The notes beneath the pieces are model-generated. The model saw only the letters and a program-made list of their open reading frames with translations, was not told the origin of the DNA and did no database searches. The position numbers and the translations under genes were made by a program. Below are positions 1-7,653 of a stretch of 37,868 bases of DNA, piece after piece (within the stretch, counting starts at the first letter, position 1; each line of letters starts with the position of its first letter). Source of the DNA: DASXZH01 sp036502005 (GTDB lineage: Bacteria; Armatimonadota; Fimbriimonadia; Fimbriimonadales; Fimbriimonadaceae); NCBI GenBank assembly GCA_036502005.1, contig DASXZH010000067.1:1-37868 (forward strand). The letters are read 5' to 3'.

Positions 1-133
1 CGTTAAAATAAGGAAACCTTGGCGTTTTTGCAGCCACAAATCTCTCCCGGATGGAGAGGTCGGTGAGTCCGCGAACCGGGAGAGGCGCGAGCGACAAACC
101 TTTGAAAGTAGCCCTCTAAACCTTATTTTAACG
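1..133. repeat. Repeat block bounded by a 13-bp inverted repeat
   Basis: CGTTAAAATAAGG at 1-13 and its exact reverse complement at 121-133 bound a block that contains one copy of the window's GC-rich interspersed repeat (about 38-102). Inside that copy, CTCTCCCGG at 42-50 can pair with CCGGGAGAG at 76-84, or its CTCTCC part with GGAGAG at 53-58, so two exclusive hairpins share the same arm. No gene is visible in 1-343. The block could be a small MITE-like element, but the window edge hides the left flank and any target duplication. Confidence 0.6.
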
Positions 134-142
134 CCTATGCGC

Positions 143-291
143 AAAGCCCCTCGCCCCTCTCGGGCGGAGGGGTGGTGTCGATTCCGTTCGGAGGGGGTTC
201 AAGGGGGAAACCCGTCCGATGGCTCGTGCGGGCAGGGTGCCCCTTTTAAGCGGAGTGAGTCCGCGAACCGGGGAAGGTCCCGCAAGACAAA
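143..291 (+). repeat. Interspersed GC-rich repeat, composite copy
   Basis: This copy has the head of the short repeat type (CCCCTCTCGGGCGGAGGGG, 154-172) and its tail (TGAGTCCGCGAACCGGGG, from 255). Between them is about 80 bp resembling the core of the longer repeat type seen at 30696-30812 and 35103-35225 (GAGGGGGTTCAAGGGGGAAA, then GCCCCTTTT). It therefore reads as one repeat nested in another. The rest of 292-343 shows nothing recognisable. Confidence 0.65.
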
Positions 292-343
292 CCGCGTATA
301 AAGGAGTTTCCGAGCTTAACTAAATAGCTATGGACTCGAACCC

Positions 344-825
344 TTAGGATTTGCCGACCCATTTCACGTCGATGCCCGCCTCAAGAAGCCGGTCGCGGAG
401 TTGGCCCGAGTGTTCCTGAATATGCCGCAAATTCATGATGATGTGGTCCAACTTTGGCATCTTGTACCACGGGATGCCGCAATCCGGCGAGGTGAGATTG
501 ACGAGGTCAACTTGGGAATCAATGCGGCCATTAACGATCTCCCAATACTCTAAGAGCTCAGCTTTTGTATAGGGGACGGCATCCAGCTTTTCGCGGTGCT
601 CGTCGCTTTCAACTTCGTCTCGGTGCTTTCCCAGCGCCGAAAATCGTCTGCGTTGCGTTCCGTGTACAGGTGGGTAAAGAACAGCGTATGGTAGGCCATA
701 CGCCAAAACTGTCTCGGCGGGACTCCGCAGTTCCAAAGCGTTTCTGGGCAGAGCTCGATAGCTTCTTTAAGCATCGCCAGCGCCGCGTGATATTGGCCCT
801 TTAGGGCATCTCGAACCTGTTCCAT
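344..825 (-). pseudogene. DinB-family protein, single-base frameshift
   Basis: Two overlapping minus-strand frames join into one DinB/YfiT-like four-helix protein of about 160 residues. The N-terminal part (825 down to about 632) starts MEQVRDALKGQYHAALAML and has the usual W-x-M-A-Y-H-T-L-F-F-T-H-L-Y helix. The C-terminal part (about 630 to 344) continues K-H-R-D-E and ends with R-H-I-Q-E-H-S-G-Q-L, the helix with the metal-ligand histidines of the fold. The frame breaks at GGGAAA (plus strand 627-632); one missing base explains it, since the span is 482 nt. DinB-like proteins are metal-binding helical bundles, often thiol-dependent transferases or of unknown role. It lies 26 bp after the P-loop gene but also has its own TAAACT box. 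The frameshift could be real or a sequencing error. Confidence 0.8.
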
Positions 826-832
826 TAAGCCG

Positions 833-838
833 AGTTTA
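833..838 (-). promoter_or_regulatory. Putative -10 box of the DinB gene (TAAACT)
   Basis: On the minus strand TAAACT ends 7 nt before the ATG at 825, the spacing expected for transcription starting at or next to the start codon. No Shine-Dalgarno sequence and no clear -35 box are visible. Confidence 0.4.
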
Positions 839-851
839 CTGCGCGCCTACG

Positions 852-1544
852 TTAAGAATGCTTCAAAAAACCGAGCGAGTTGAGCGCATCTCGCAATCTT
901 TCCTCATAATCCGATGGTTCCGCTTCTAAGAAGATCACGGGAACTCGGGACGAAGACAACAGATCATCGATAAGGGCGCTGTATTCGCACATCATCTTCT
1001 CAACACCGGTCCAGCCAAAATAGCCACGCTGGACACAATACGGCGATTGACAAAGAGCGCTGGCGATGTATTCCTTCCATTCTGGCCCGCGCCGTGCGGC
1101 AATGGAACTGATCTGGGCCCTGGCGTCTGCGGTCTCAAGATAAATGATATATGGATTGACATCGGCCACAATGCTCTGCCACGCCTGCCAGTACTCCGAG
1201 ATCAGTTCAGGCGAACCGCCCATCTGCATCAGGACCCTGATAGAACTTTGAAAAGGAAAGCTCTCGACGATCAAAGCGCCGCCGGGTGCCAAACCAGAAA
1301 GCAAACTTTTCCATAGGGAAAGGCTATGTTCCGCAAAGTCTTCGGCAGAAATGACCTCATGGATATTCGGCCATCCAGCTCCCATCTCGTCAGTGGGAAT
1401 TGGGTGCAGCGGATGGGCCGGATCCGTTTCAAGAAGCACGCTAACAGCCTTGTTCTCCAACTCCAAAGCCAATCCAATATCCTGCGCGAGGGTGGATTTG
1501 CCCGATCCCGGGATGCCGTCGATTAGGATAAAGTTGGTCTTCAC
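852..1544 (-). CDS. P-loop NTPase, kinase-like
   Basis: This 230-residue cytoplasmic protein has a clean Walker A loop, GIPGSGKST at residues 10-18, straight after a hydrophobic first strand. That is the layout of small-molecule kinases and related P-loop proteins. Walker B is less clear; the strand around residues 88-95 (GGALIVESF) is the likely one. Size and N-terminal P-loop resemble nucleotide kinase or zeta-toxin-type folds, but I recognise no substrate-specific motif. The start is GTG at 1544, 24 bp downstream of the histidine kinase stop and 26 bp before the DinB gene, so the three minus-strand genes could form a transcription unit. The substrate is unknown. Confidence 0.75.
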   Translation of the reverse strand: MKTNFILIDGIPGSGKSTLAQDIGLALELENKAVSVLLETDPAHPLHPIPTDEMGAGWPNIHEVISAEDFAEHSLSLWKSLLSGLAPGGALIVESFPFQSSIRVLMQMGGSPELISEYWQAWQSIVADVNPYIIYLETADARAQISSIAARRGPEWKEYIASALCQSPYCVQRGYFGWTGVEKMMCEYSALIDDLLSSSRVPVIFLEAEPSDYEERLRDALNSLGFLKHS

Positions 1545-1568
1545 CTGGAGTTAAGAATACCGACCAAT

Positions 1569-3686
1569 TCACGCAGCCACTTGGCTTCGCTCATCACCAA
1601 GCATCTGTTCAATCGCCGCGAACAGCGCCGTGCGTGTAATCGGCTTTGAAAGATAGCCGTCCATTCCGCTTCGCAGGCATTCATCCTGGTCGCCGCTCAT
1701 GGCGTTTGCGGTAGTCGCCACGATCTTTCGATGCACTCCTGATCCCGCTTCAAACTGCCGAATAAGCCGCGTGCATTCAATGCCGCCCATCACCGGCATT
1801 TGGCAATCCATAAAAACCAAATCGTAAACAGTGGATTTCATAGCATCCAACCCGATCTTGCCGTTCTCAGCAAGGTCGACTTCGGCGCCTTGCCTCTTCA
1901 GAATCTCCAGCAAAATGCGCTGATTGATGCGGTTATCTTCAACGATCAAGAACCGCCGGCCGGATAGCGAACCCTTTGTTGACAAATCATGAGACACGCA
2001 CCGTTCCCCAACGAGGGTCGTTCGGACTTGAGAGAAGCGAAATGGCGTTCGCAGGTAAATCACATGGCCAGCCGAATCGGCCGAATCCCTTGTCGTCACG
2101 ATCACGCGTTCGTAGCTAAATCGATGGATCGCTTCCTGCCCATTGCGTTGAAGCCATAAGTCACTTGCAAAAACCACATGCCACTGTTGGTTCAGCGCGT
2201 GCTGAAAATTATCATCCTTCACAACCGTTGCCGGATGGCCGCATAGAACCAAAATCGAAGCCAAGGATTCCGCCGCAAGAGCGCTATGATCCAATATCAG
2301 GCAATCTTTGGATTTTGGTTGCGCCAATTCCTGCCTGGCAATGCCGATCGCAGGAAGCCGAAACGTAAAAGTGCTTCCAGCGCCAAGCTCGCTTTCAACT
2401 GCTAAAGAACCCCCCATGGCCACTGCCAACTGACGAGAGATAGCGAGACCCAGCCCAGTCCCGCCATTATCGTGGCTAACCTTATCTCCAACCTGGGAAA
2501 AGCATTCAAAAATGGAGTCGAGGGAATCGTCGGCGATACCTATGCCGGTATCGGTCACTGACGAAATCAGGGAACCCTGCTTACCGTCAATCTGATTCCA
2601 GCCAATTCGAAGGACTACGGAACCGGATTCGGTGAACTTTAGGGCGTTGCCAATCAAGTTGATCCAAATCTGCTTGACCCGGTCGGGGTCGGCTTGAATC
2701 TCACGAGGAAGGTTCGAATCGACAATCGCAAAGAACTCAAGCCCTCTTTCAACCGCTCTTGACTGCGTTGTCGCCAAGATTTCGTCGATCAAGACTTCGA
2801 GATTAACTGCCTGTGGCCGAATTGATATCTTGCCCGCTTCAATCTTCGAAAGATCGAGAATGTCATTGATCAAGGACGTCAGCGTTTCGCCTGAAGACTT
2901 GATGCATTCTACATAATCGCGGCTTCTTTGGCTCGTTTCCGTTTCTTCCAGGAGCCCGCACATTCCGATAACACCGTTAAGCGGCGTTCGCAACTCGTGG
3001 CTCATATTGGCCAAAAACTGCGATTTGATCTGGTTGGCCTTGTCCGCCGCCGTTCGCGCTTCCATGAGCGCGGAGTTCGTTTGCATCAGGGAAAAGCGCT
3101 GCTGGGTATCGCGCAGGAGCGCCTGCCGCAGGTAATACGCCAGCCACGCGCAAACGCCAACCTGCCCAACGGCAATGGAATAGTGGAAGAACTGCTTTGC
3201 AACCGTGATATGGCTTTCAGGGAAGAACTGCAGGTGATAGCCAGCATTTGTCAGGCCCGCGAAAAGAATGTTCTGAATAATGATGAGCAGCGTGCCGGGC
3301 CAAAACGCCTCGGCATCGTAATACAAAATCATCATTGTCTCGGCTGTGAAGAAAAAGAAGTGCATTTCTGGCATGCCGTGCATCTGGTAAATGTGGAGCG
3401 AGCAAAAGGTTAGCAAAGATATGCCGGCCACGCAGCGTGTCCCAAAACTCCCCGGCATCATCCTCCTGCTAACTGCAAACATGAGGTAGGCGAAAACGGC
3501 CACGGGGACGGTTACCATCCAAGTCGAATAGAAAAAGGCGAGCGCGAACGCGATGGCGCAATGCACCATCAGAAACCTTTCCATGATGCGGTCGATGCGC
3601 AGATGTTGGTCCGAAAGGATCACATCGATCTCGCCTTTGGAAAATCCGTAGGTAGGATCGACTTTCTGTTCGGACCTTCCGATCAC
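1569..3686 (-). CDS. Membrane hybrid sensor histidine kinase with C-terminal receiver
   Basis: From the GTG at 3686 this gives 705 residues. About six membrane helices (residues 36-188) form the sensor; they include the M-H-F-F-F-F-T-A-E-T stretch, similar to a membrane sensor module seen in other kinases and cyclases. Next come a HisKA domain with the phospho-acceptor H230 in S-H-E-L-R-T-P-L, and a HATPase with N-box N343/N347, DTGIG 379-383 and GTGLGL 409-414. Residues about 461-560 look like a receiver fold lacking the acidic pocket and acceptor Asp. A complete receiver follows (576-698) with D584, acceptor D627 and K681. The open frame extends to an ATG at 3902, but those extra 72 codons are rich in AGA and unlike the rest, so I prefer 3686; the start stays uncertain. 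No dedicated response regulator lies nearby. Confidence 0.88.
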   Translation of the reverse strand: MIGRSEQKVDPTYGFSKGEIDVILSDQHLRIDRIMERFLMVHCAIAFALAFFYSTWMVTVPVAVFAYLMFAVSRRMMPGSFGTRCVAGISLLTFCSLHIYQMHGMPEMHFFFFTAETMMILYYDAEAFWPGTLLIIIQNILFAGLTNAGYHLQFFPESHITVAKQFFHYSIAVGQVGVCAWLAYYLRQALLRDTQQRFSLMQTNSALMEARTAADKANQIKSQFLANMSHELRTPLNGVIGMCGLLEETETSQRSRDYVECIKSSGETLTSLINDILDLSKIEAGKISIRPQAVNLEVLIDEILATTQSRAVERGLEFFAIVDSNLPREIQADPDRVKQIWINLIGNALKFTESGSVVLRIGWNQIDGKQGSLISSVTDTGIGIADDSLDSIFECFSQVGDKVSHDNGGTGLGLAISRQLAVAMGGSLAVESELGAGSTFTFRLPAIGIARQELAQPKSKDCLILDHSALAAESLASILVLCGHPATVVKDDNFQHALNQQWHVVFASDLWLQRNGQEAIHRFSYERVIVTTRDSADSAGHVIYLRTPFRFSQVRTTLVGERCVSHDLSTKGSLSGRRFLIVEDNRINQRILLEILKRQGAEVDLAENGKIGLDAMKSTVYDLVFMDCQMPVMGGIECTRLIRQFEAGSGVHRKIVATTANAMSGDQDECLRSGMDGYLSKPITRTALFAAIEQMLGDERSQVAA

Positions 3687-4053
3687 TTGCTGGCCACCGC
3701 TGCGATTGCGCAGCCAAATGCAGGCCCCGAGGTTGGCACTCTTTTTGGTAGCGGACGGCCAGCAAGGATGCTTTCTAACGCAAGTCTCACAAATTCTCTC
3801 TTGGAATCGGCCCTGGGCCGGTGTATATGTTTGGGTGATGTACTCTCTTTTGAACCAACCATTCCCGTCCGAGCCCTCCGAACTGGGGACATGGCCATGC
3901 ATCTTGGCCTAATCCTCTGCTAGAAGTTATCGGCTTTTTAGTCCTCAATCAACAGGTATTTTGAATTGAGGCCTATACACTATGAATTCGGCTTTCTTTG
4001 AACTTGGCGTAGTTCCAAAAGGGTGCCGATTCGTGCCCCAAAAACCTTATGTG

Positions 4054-4083
4054 TTGCTTAAGCTTGCGCTGATCAAGTATAGT
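4054..4083 (+). promoter_or_regulatory. arsR promoter, TTGCTT-N18-TATAGT
   Basis: TTGCTT at 4054-4059 and TATAGT at 4078-4083 are 18 bp apart, and TATAGT ends 7 nt before the arsR ATG at 4091. Transcription would begin near or at the start codon. The -10 box lies inside the palindrome 4077-4104, so a bound repressor would block the promoter. GCTTAAGC at 4056-4063 resembles the GCTTAA core of the palindrome and could be an extra half-site. Confidence 0.5.
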
Positions 4084-4104
4084 TAAGCATATGCTTAACT
4101 ATAC
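4077..4104. promoter_or_regulatory. Perfect 28-bp palindrome, likely ArsR operator
   Basis: GTATAGTTAAGCAT (4077-4090) is followed directly by its exact reverse complement (4091-4104). The axis of symmetry falls just before the A of the arsR start codon. ArsR-family dimers bind imperfect or perfect palindromes in their own promoters, so autoregulation is the natural reading. The operator covers both the -10 box and the first five codons. Confidence 0.65.
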
Positions 4105-4423
4105 CTCATCGTTGGATCCTGTGTTCCATGCTCTAGCCGATCCCACGCGAAGGCACATCGTGGAAGCGCTCGCAGGTCGAACCGCCTCCGTAAAGGCGAT
4201 CGCCGAGCCCCTTAAGATGTCACTGCCTGCCGTGATGCAGCATTTGCACATATTGGAGTCGGACGGGCTGGTTACGAGCCAGAAACAGGGCCGGGTGCGA
4301 CTCTGCAGACTGAACCAAGCCCCGATCCTCTTGATGGACGAATGGGTGGGGAAGCGTAAGGCGAGTTGGGAGAGGATGTTTGACCAGATGGAAAAGCTAT
4401 TGGCAGAAGGAGAGGACCTATGA
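4091..4423 (+). CDS. ArsR-family winged-helix transcriptional regulator
   Basis: This 110-residue protein has the usual ArsR layout: an N-terminal helix with L-A-D-P-T-R-R-H-I-V at about 12-21, a helix-turn-helix at about 36-60 (L-K-M-S-L-P-A-V-M-Q-H-L) and a wing (V-T-S-Q-K-Q-G-R-V) at about 67-75. I see no Cys pair typical of metal-sensing members. It belongs to the subgroup encoded upstream of an AHSA1/SRPBCC protein, where the inducer is usually unknown. Its stop overlaps the ATG of the next gene (ATGA, 4420-4423), so the two are translationally coupled. It likely represses its own operon through the palindrome at its start. Confidence 0.9.
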   Translation: MLNYTSSLDPVFHALADPTRRHIVEALAGRTASVKAIAEPLKMSLPAVMQHLHILESDGLVTSQKQGRVRLCRLNQAPILLMDEWVGKRKASWERMFDQMEKLLAEGEDL

Positions 4424-4884
4424 ACAGCGCAGTGATTCACGACACATTTACCATTGAAAGGACCCTTAAGGCCAGCCGCGAGCGGGCCTTTGCAGTTTGG
4501 TCCAATAAAGATCTGAAAGCGAGGTGGTTCGCTGGCCCCGCCGATGTATGGACGCCGGTCAAGCGCGAACTAGAGTTCAAAGTGGGAGGCAAAGAAACGG
4601 TTCTCGGCTCATTCAGTCAGGGGGGATCTTCCCACTTTGATGCTGTGTACATGGAGATCGTCGATCAAACTCGTATCGTTTATGCGTACAGGATGACGGT
4701 GAATGGCGACTTAATGTCAGTCTCGTTAACCACCGTGGAGTTCGAGGATTCCGGTGCCGGAACTCGTATGAAATTCACCGAGCAAGGCGCCTTTTTCACC
4801 GGCGATGCGGGCGACGTTAAGCAGCGCATGGTTGGCAGCGAAATGCTGGTTAGCAACATCGCCCGATTCCTGGAGGAGAACTAA
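4420..4884 (+). CDS. SRPBCC / AHSA1-domain protein
   Basis: This 154-residue protein has the START-like SRPBCC fold of the Aha1 C-terminal (AHSA1) family. Key stretches are I-E-R-T-L-K-A-S-R-E-R-A-F (residues about 12-24), W-F-A-G-P near 38 and the closing helix V-G-S-E-M-L-V-S-N-I-A-R-F-L. The fold forms a hydrophobic pocket for small ligands, and ArsR-AHSA1 pairs are widespread, often with a proposed role in binding or removing a small toxic compound. That role is family knowledge, not visible here. It starts inside the arsR stop and is followed one base after its stop by the DinB gene, so all three are co-transcribed. Confidence 0.88.
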   Translation: MNSAVIHDTFTIERTLKASRERAFAVWSNKDLKARWFAGPADVWTPVKRELEFKVGGKETVLGSFSQGGSSHFDAVYMEIVDQTRIVYAYRMTVNGDLMSVSLTTVEFEDSGAGTRMKFTEQGAFFTGDAGDVKQRMVGSEMLVSNIARFLEEN

Positions 4885-4885
4885 C

Positions 4886-5362
4886 ATGACGCGCGAAGTC
4901 GCCGCTGCCGTTGAAGAAGTAAACCAAATGGGCGCAAGGCTGCTGCGGGACTTTGCCAATGTCCCGGAAGACCGTTTGAACTGGACCCCAAGCCCAACCG
5001 CTCGCTCGCCTTTGGCTTTAGTCGCGCACTGCGGATTCTCGTTGGGCTTTATCTGCGAGTTGCTCAGCGGTAAACCGTTCGCCGCGCCAACCACCGAGCA
5101 GGCAGATGCGGAGCACCTGGCATTAGAGAAGACCATTACTACCCGACAACAAGCCTTGGACCTTTGGAGAGCCAACTTGACCAAGTACATTGCCTTGCTG
5201 GAATCCATGAGCGAGGAGGACATGGCCAAAATGGTGACCTTACCATTCGGGCTAGGCGCAGCCCCCATGTCTTACATGGTGAGTGTCGGCGCGATCCACA
5301 CACGCGAGCACGTTGCGCAACTGGAGTATCTGCAGACCGTATACGGCGATCGTGTATGGTGA
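4886..5362 (+). CDS. DinB-family protein
   Basis: This 158-residue helical-bundle protein has V-A-H-C-G-F around residue 50 and H-T-R-E-H-V-A-Q-L-E-Y-L near the C-terminus. These are the positions of the three metal-ligand histidines in DinB_2-like proteins. I chose the ATG at 4886 because GGAGGA lies 9 nt upstream and it falls right after the AHSA1 stop; the open frame extends to 4805 but would run far into that gene. Third member of the arsR operon. Members of this fold can act as thiol transferases or bind metal; the reaction here is unknown. Confidence 0.85.
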   Translation: MTREVAAAVEEVNQMGARLLRDFANVPEDRLNWTPSPTARSPLALVAHCGFSLGFICELLSGKPFAAPTTEQADAEHLALEKTITTRQQALDLWRANLTKYIALLESMSEEDMAKMVTLPFGLGAAPMSYMVSVGAIHTREHVAQLEYLQTVYGDRVW

Positions 5363-5519
5363 AATTTTGGAGGGCCACCTTTATTCCTCGCGAAATTCAA
5401 GAAGTTCGTCTTCGGCGATGCGGACACTCCGTCGAGGCTAAATCTGAAGGGGCCGAAAAGGTTGGTTGTTCGTCGCCATAATGTAACTGGTTCGTTATGG
5501 TGCCAGCGGAGTTCAAGAA

Positions 5520-6183
5520 ATGTATTTAGTGATTGGCCCTGACGGCAAATCCTACGGCCCCGTAGACTTGCCAAGTTTACGGAATTGGTGCGTGCAGGGC
5601 AGAGTCATGCCTAAATACCACCATCATCGAGACCAATTCTGGAAGAACTATGCGAGCGTCCGACTTGCGGGGGCTCTTTGACGGTTATCAAACACAAGCT
5701 CCTCCACCGCGGCCCCAGGCGAACTTAGCGTCTTCAAGCGGGGGGGCTTTTGGGAGCGGATATCCCGGCTCAGGAGCCAGTACCCCCTATCAACACACGA
5801 GGGCAGGAGCCAATACAAATTTTCACCAGTCGGCGCCGCCCGGAATTGGAGCGCCAACGCATGGCGGCCAAGCGGTCGGGCAAAGGAGCAAGGCAGTTGC
5901 CGCAGCTTTGGCCCTATTCCTCGGCTGGCTGGGAATCCATCGGTTCTATCTGGGCCGCTGGACGACCGGGAGCATAATGCTCGCGATTTGGATGTTGAGG
6001 TGGGTGCTGCTCCGCATCGGAAGCATGATCGGGTGGATGAGCTTTAATAGGGCTCTAACCTTCGCTACCTTTATTGATGGGGCGGCCAAGGCCCGTGATC
6101 TCGTTATTATTTGGGCTTTGATCGACTTTGTTCTAATCCTAACCGGGCGCCTCAAAGATGGGCAAGGCTACGGCCTCGGCTAG
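5520..6183 (+). pseudogene. GYF_2-TM2 membrane protein, single-base frameshift
   Basis: The reading frame from ATG 5520 (GGAG 8 nt upstream) encodes MYLVIGPDGKSYGPVD, a GYF_2 domain start, but runs out of frame at about 5613-5617 (CCTAAATACC). Skipping one base restores P-K-T-T-I-I-E-T and then continues in the frame of 5650-6183: R-A-S-D-L-R-G-L-F, a Pro/Gly/Ala-rich linker, and a TM2 domain with L-G-W-L-G-I-H-R-F-Y-L-G and two or three membrane helices. The span is 664 nt, one base too many. TM2 proteins with an N-terminal GYF_2 domain are common in bacteria and of unknown role. The break could be decay or an assembly error. Confidence 0.8.
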
Positions 6184-6277
6184 GAGGCGCCAGCTGTCCC
6201 AACCTTACTGAACCGATGGCGAGTTCCGCGAGCCTCTATTTCAAAGCGTCAAGTCACTCTTAAGAATCAAATGCCTG

Positions 6278-7345
6278 CTATTTGGCGTGGGCTAAGCCAT
6301 CTTCCAACTTAGTAAGCTTTCGCTTCATCTGGGCAACAAAATCGGCAGGCGCGTGCGAGTCTTTTTCGGCCGCAGAAACCGCGTCTTGCTGTGTTTTCTC
6401 AGCCTCAACGTTGTCCCCAAGGTTGGAGTAAATGTCCGACTTCATCGCGAGAAATAGATATCCCATCTCGCCTTCTTTCAGAGCTTCGTCCACAAGCTGT
6501 ACCCCGTACCGATATGCACCTGGCGCGAGATCTGGTTGAGTGGCTAGTATCGAGGCGATCATTCGGTATGCACCAATTTCCCCTTTCGAATCCTTGATGA
6601 TGCCATCGGAGATAGATTTTGCGTTTTCCCAGTTAAGGTGGAAACGCGCGACCAACCGGTCGTAAGTGTAAAAGCGATCCAGGCTGGGCTTCTTGGCCAC
6701 CGCTTCGTCAATTCGCTTGAGAGCAACATCGTATTTCTTGGCTTCCAACGCCTCGTCGACCGGACGGATTAACTCCAAGTTGACCTCTCTTCTAGCCCGA
6801 GCAGCCTGAACGTCGAAGTGGTTGGCGATGACGTCGTTTAGAACGGGCTCAAGCTCTGATGGGTGGCCGATCCAGGCGATACGGCCGTCTTGGCCAACAA
6901 CAAAGCAGGTTGGTATGCCCGATTCTTCGGCAGATTTCATCCAAAAGTTCGCTACCGGCTGTTTTGGCCCGTCAACCGCAATCGTGTAATCCATTTGCGC
7001 GCCTTCTTTCTGAACGAAGGTTGCCACTTTTTTCTGGTAAGCCGTGTCGGTCGGGTCGTTTGATTCCCAAATGCTAACCCCAATGAACGAAGCCTTGCTT
7101 CCGAGTTTATGGGCCATGTCCGTTAGGTGAGGAATGCTCTCTTTGCAAGGTTCACACCAGGTCGCCCAAAACTCCACTACATAGACTTGGCCCTTCTGGA
7201 AGGCCTCGATCGGGGCACCCTTAAGCCACTTTGCGGGCCTGAGTTGGGGCGCCGGGTCGCCAACAGTTAGATAATGCGATTGCTGGCCGAAGCCAAACGC
7301 GCTCGATAAGACAAGAACACTGATGAGGGCTGGATTTAATTTCAT
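6278..7345 (-). CDS. TlpA-like thioredoxin-fold protein with TPR-like tail
   Basis: This 355-residue exported protein has a signal peptide (residues 1-20) and a TlpA/AhpC-type thioredoxin domain (about 25-175). The active site is W63-C64-E65-P66-C67, with the cis-proline region in G-I-P-T-C-F-V-V. The remaining 180 residues are helical and rich in Ala, Lys and Glu, resembling tetratricopeptide repeats. TlpA-like proteins reduce disulfides of periplasmic proteins, for example in cytochrome maturation; the partner here is unknown. It follows the small lipoprotein by 12 bp, so the two are probably co-transcribed. Convergent with the TM2 gene, with 94 bp between and no clear terminator. Confidence 0.85.
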   Translation of the reverse strand: MKLNPALISVLVLSSAFGFGQQSHYLTVGDPAPQLRPAKWLKGAPIEAFQKGQVYVVEFWATWCEPCKESIPHLTDMAHKLGSKASFIGVSIWESNDPTDTAYQKKVATFVQKEGAQMDYTIAVDGPKQPVANFWMKSAEESGIPTCFVVGQDGRIAWIGHPSELEPVLNDVIANHFDVQAARARREVNLELIRPVDEALEAKKYDVALKRIDEAVAKKPSLDRFYTYDRLVARFHLNWENAKSISDGIIKDSKGEIGAYRMIASILATQPDLAPGAYRYGVQLVDEALKEGEMGYLFLAMKSDIYSNLGDNVEAEKTQQDAVSAAEKDSHAPADFVAQMKRKLTKLEDGLAHAK

Positions 7346-7357
7346 TTTGAGTTTTGG

Positions 7358-7603
7358 CTATTTGGTCGAAGGAGCGGGACCGGCGCCGTGCACATTCGGC
7401 AGAAAGAGATTGGCGTCTCCGGGGTGGGCTCTAAAATATTCGCCTCGCTGCGCTGGGGTCATTGATTTGAGCTGTGAGTCAAGCGAGCTTCGAGCTTGGT
7501 CTTTCACTTGAGTCTGATGTGATTCGACAATCACGGGTCCACCGCACCCTGCCAGGGCAAGAAGTGCGACCAAGATTAAAGGAAAAGAGAATTTACGTTC
7601 CAT
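7358..7603 (-). CDS. Small lipoprotein
   Basis: This 81-residue protein has an N-terminal signal with a lipobox L-A-G-C (cysteine at residue 20), then about 60 hydrophilic residues with A-Q-R-G-E-Y-F-R-A-H-P-G-D-A. It should be lipid-anchored outside the cytoplasmic membrane. I do not recognise the mature part. Lying between the prepilin-like gene (50 bp upstream) and the TlpA-like gene (12 bp downstream), it may work with the thioredoxin protein. The 50-bp gap contains a TCTCCG/CGGAGA hairpin (7617-7622 with 7631-7636) but no T-run, so it is not a convincing terminator. Confidence 0.75.
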   Translation of the reverse strand: MERKFSFPLILVALLALAGCGGPVIVESHQTQVKDQARSSLDSQLKSMTPAQRGEYFRAHPGDANLFLPNVHGAGPAPSTK

Positions 7604-7653
7604 AGGTTTTGGGGGATCTCCGCTGTTAAACGGAGACCCGTTACGTGCTTTTT

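Noticed and set aside
2928..3413. Plus-strand open frame of 161 codons
   Set aside because: Antisense to the histidine kinase membrane and HisKA region.
4726..5268. Minus-strand open frame of 180 codons
   Set aside because: Antisense to the AHSA1 and DinB genes, which have clear family matches.
7617..7636. Hairpin between the prepilin and lipoprotein genes as a terminator
   Set aside because: The stem is 6 bp and no T-run follows on the transcribed strand.
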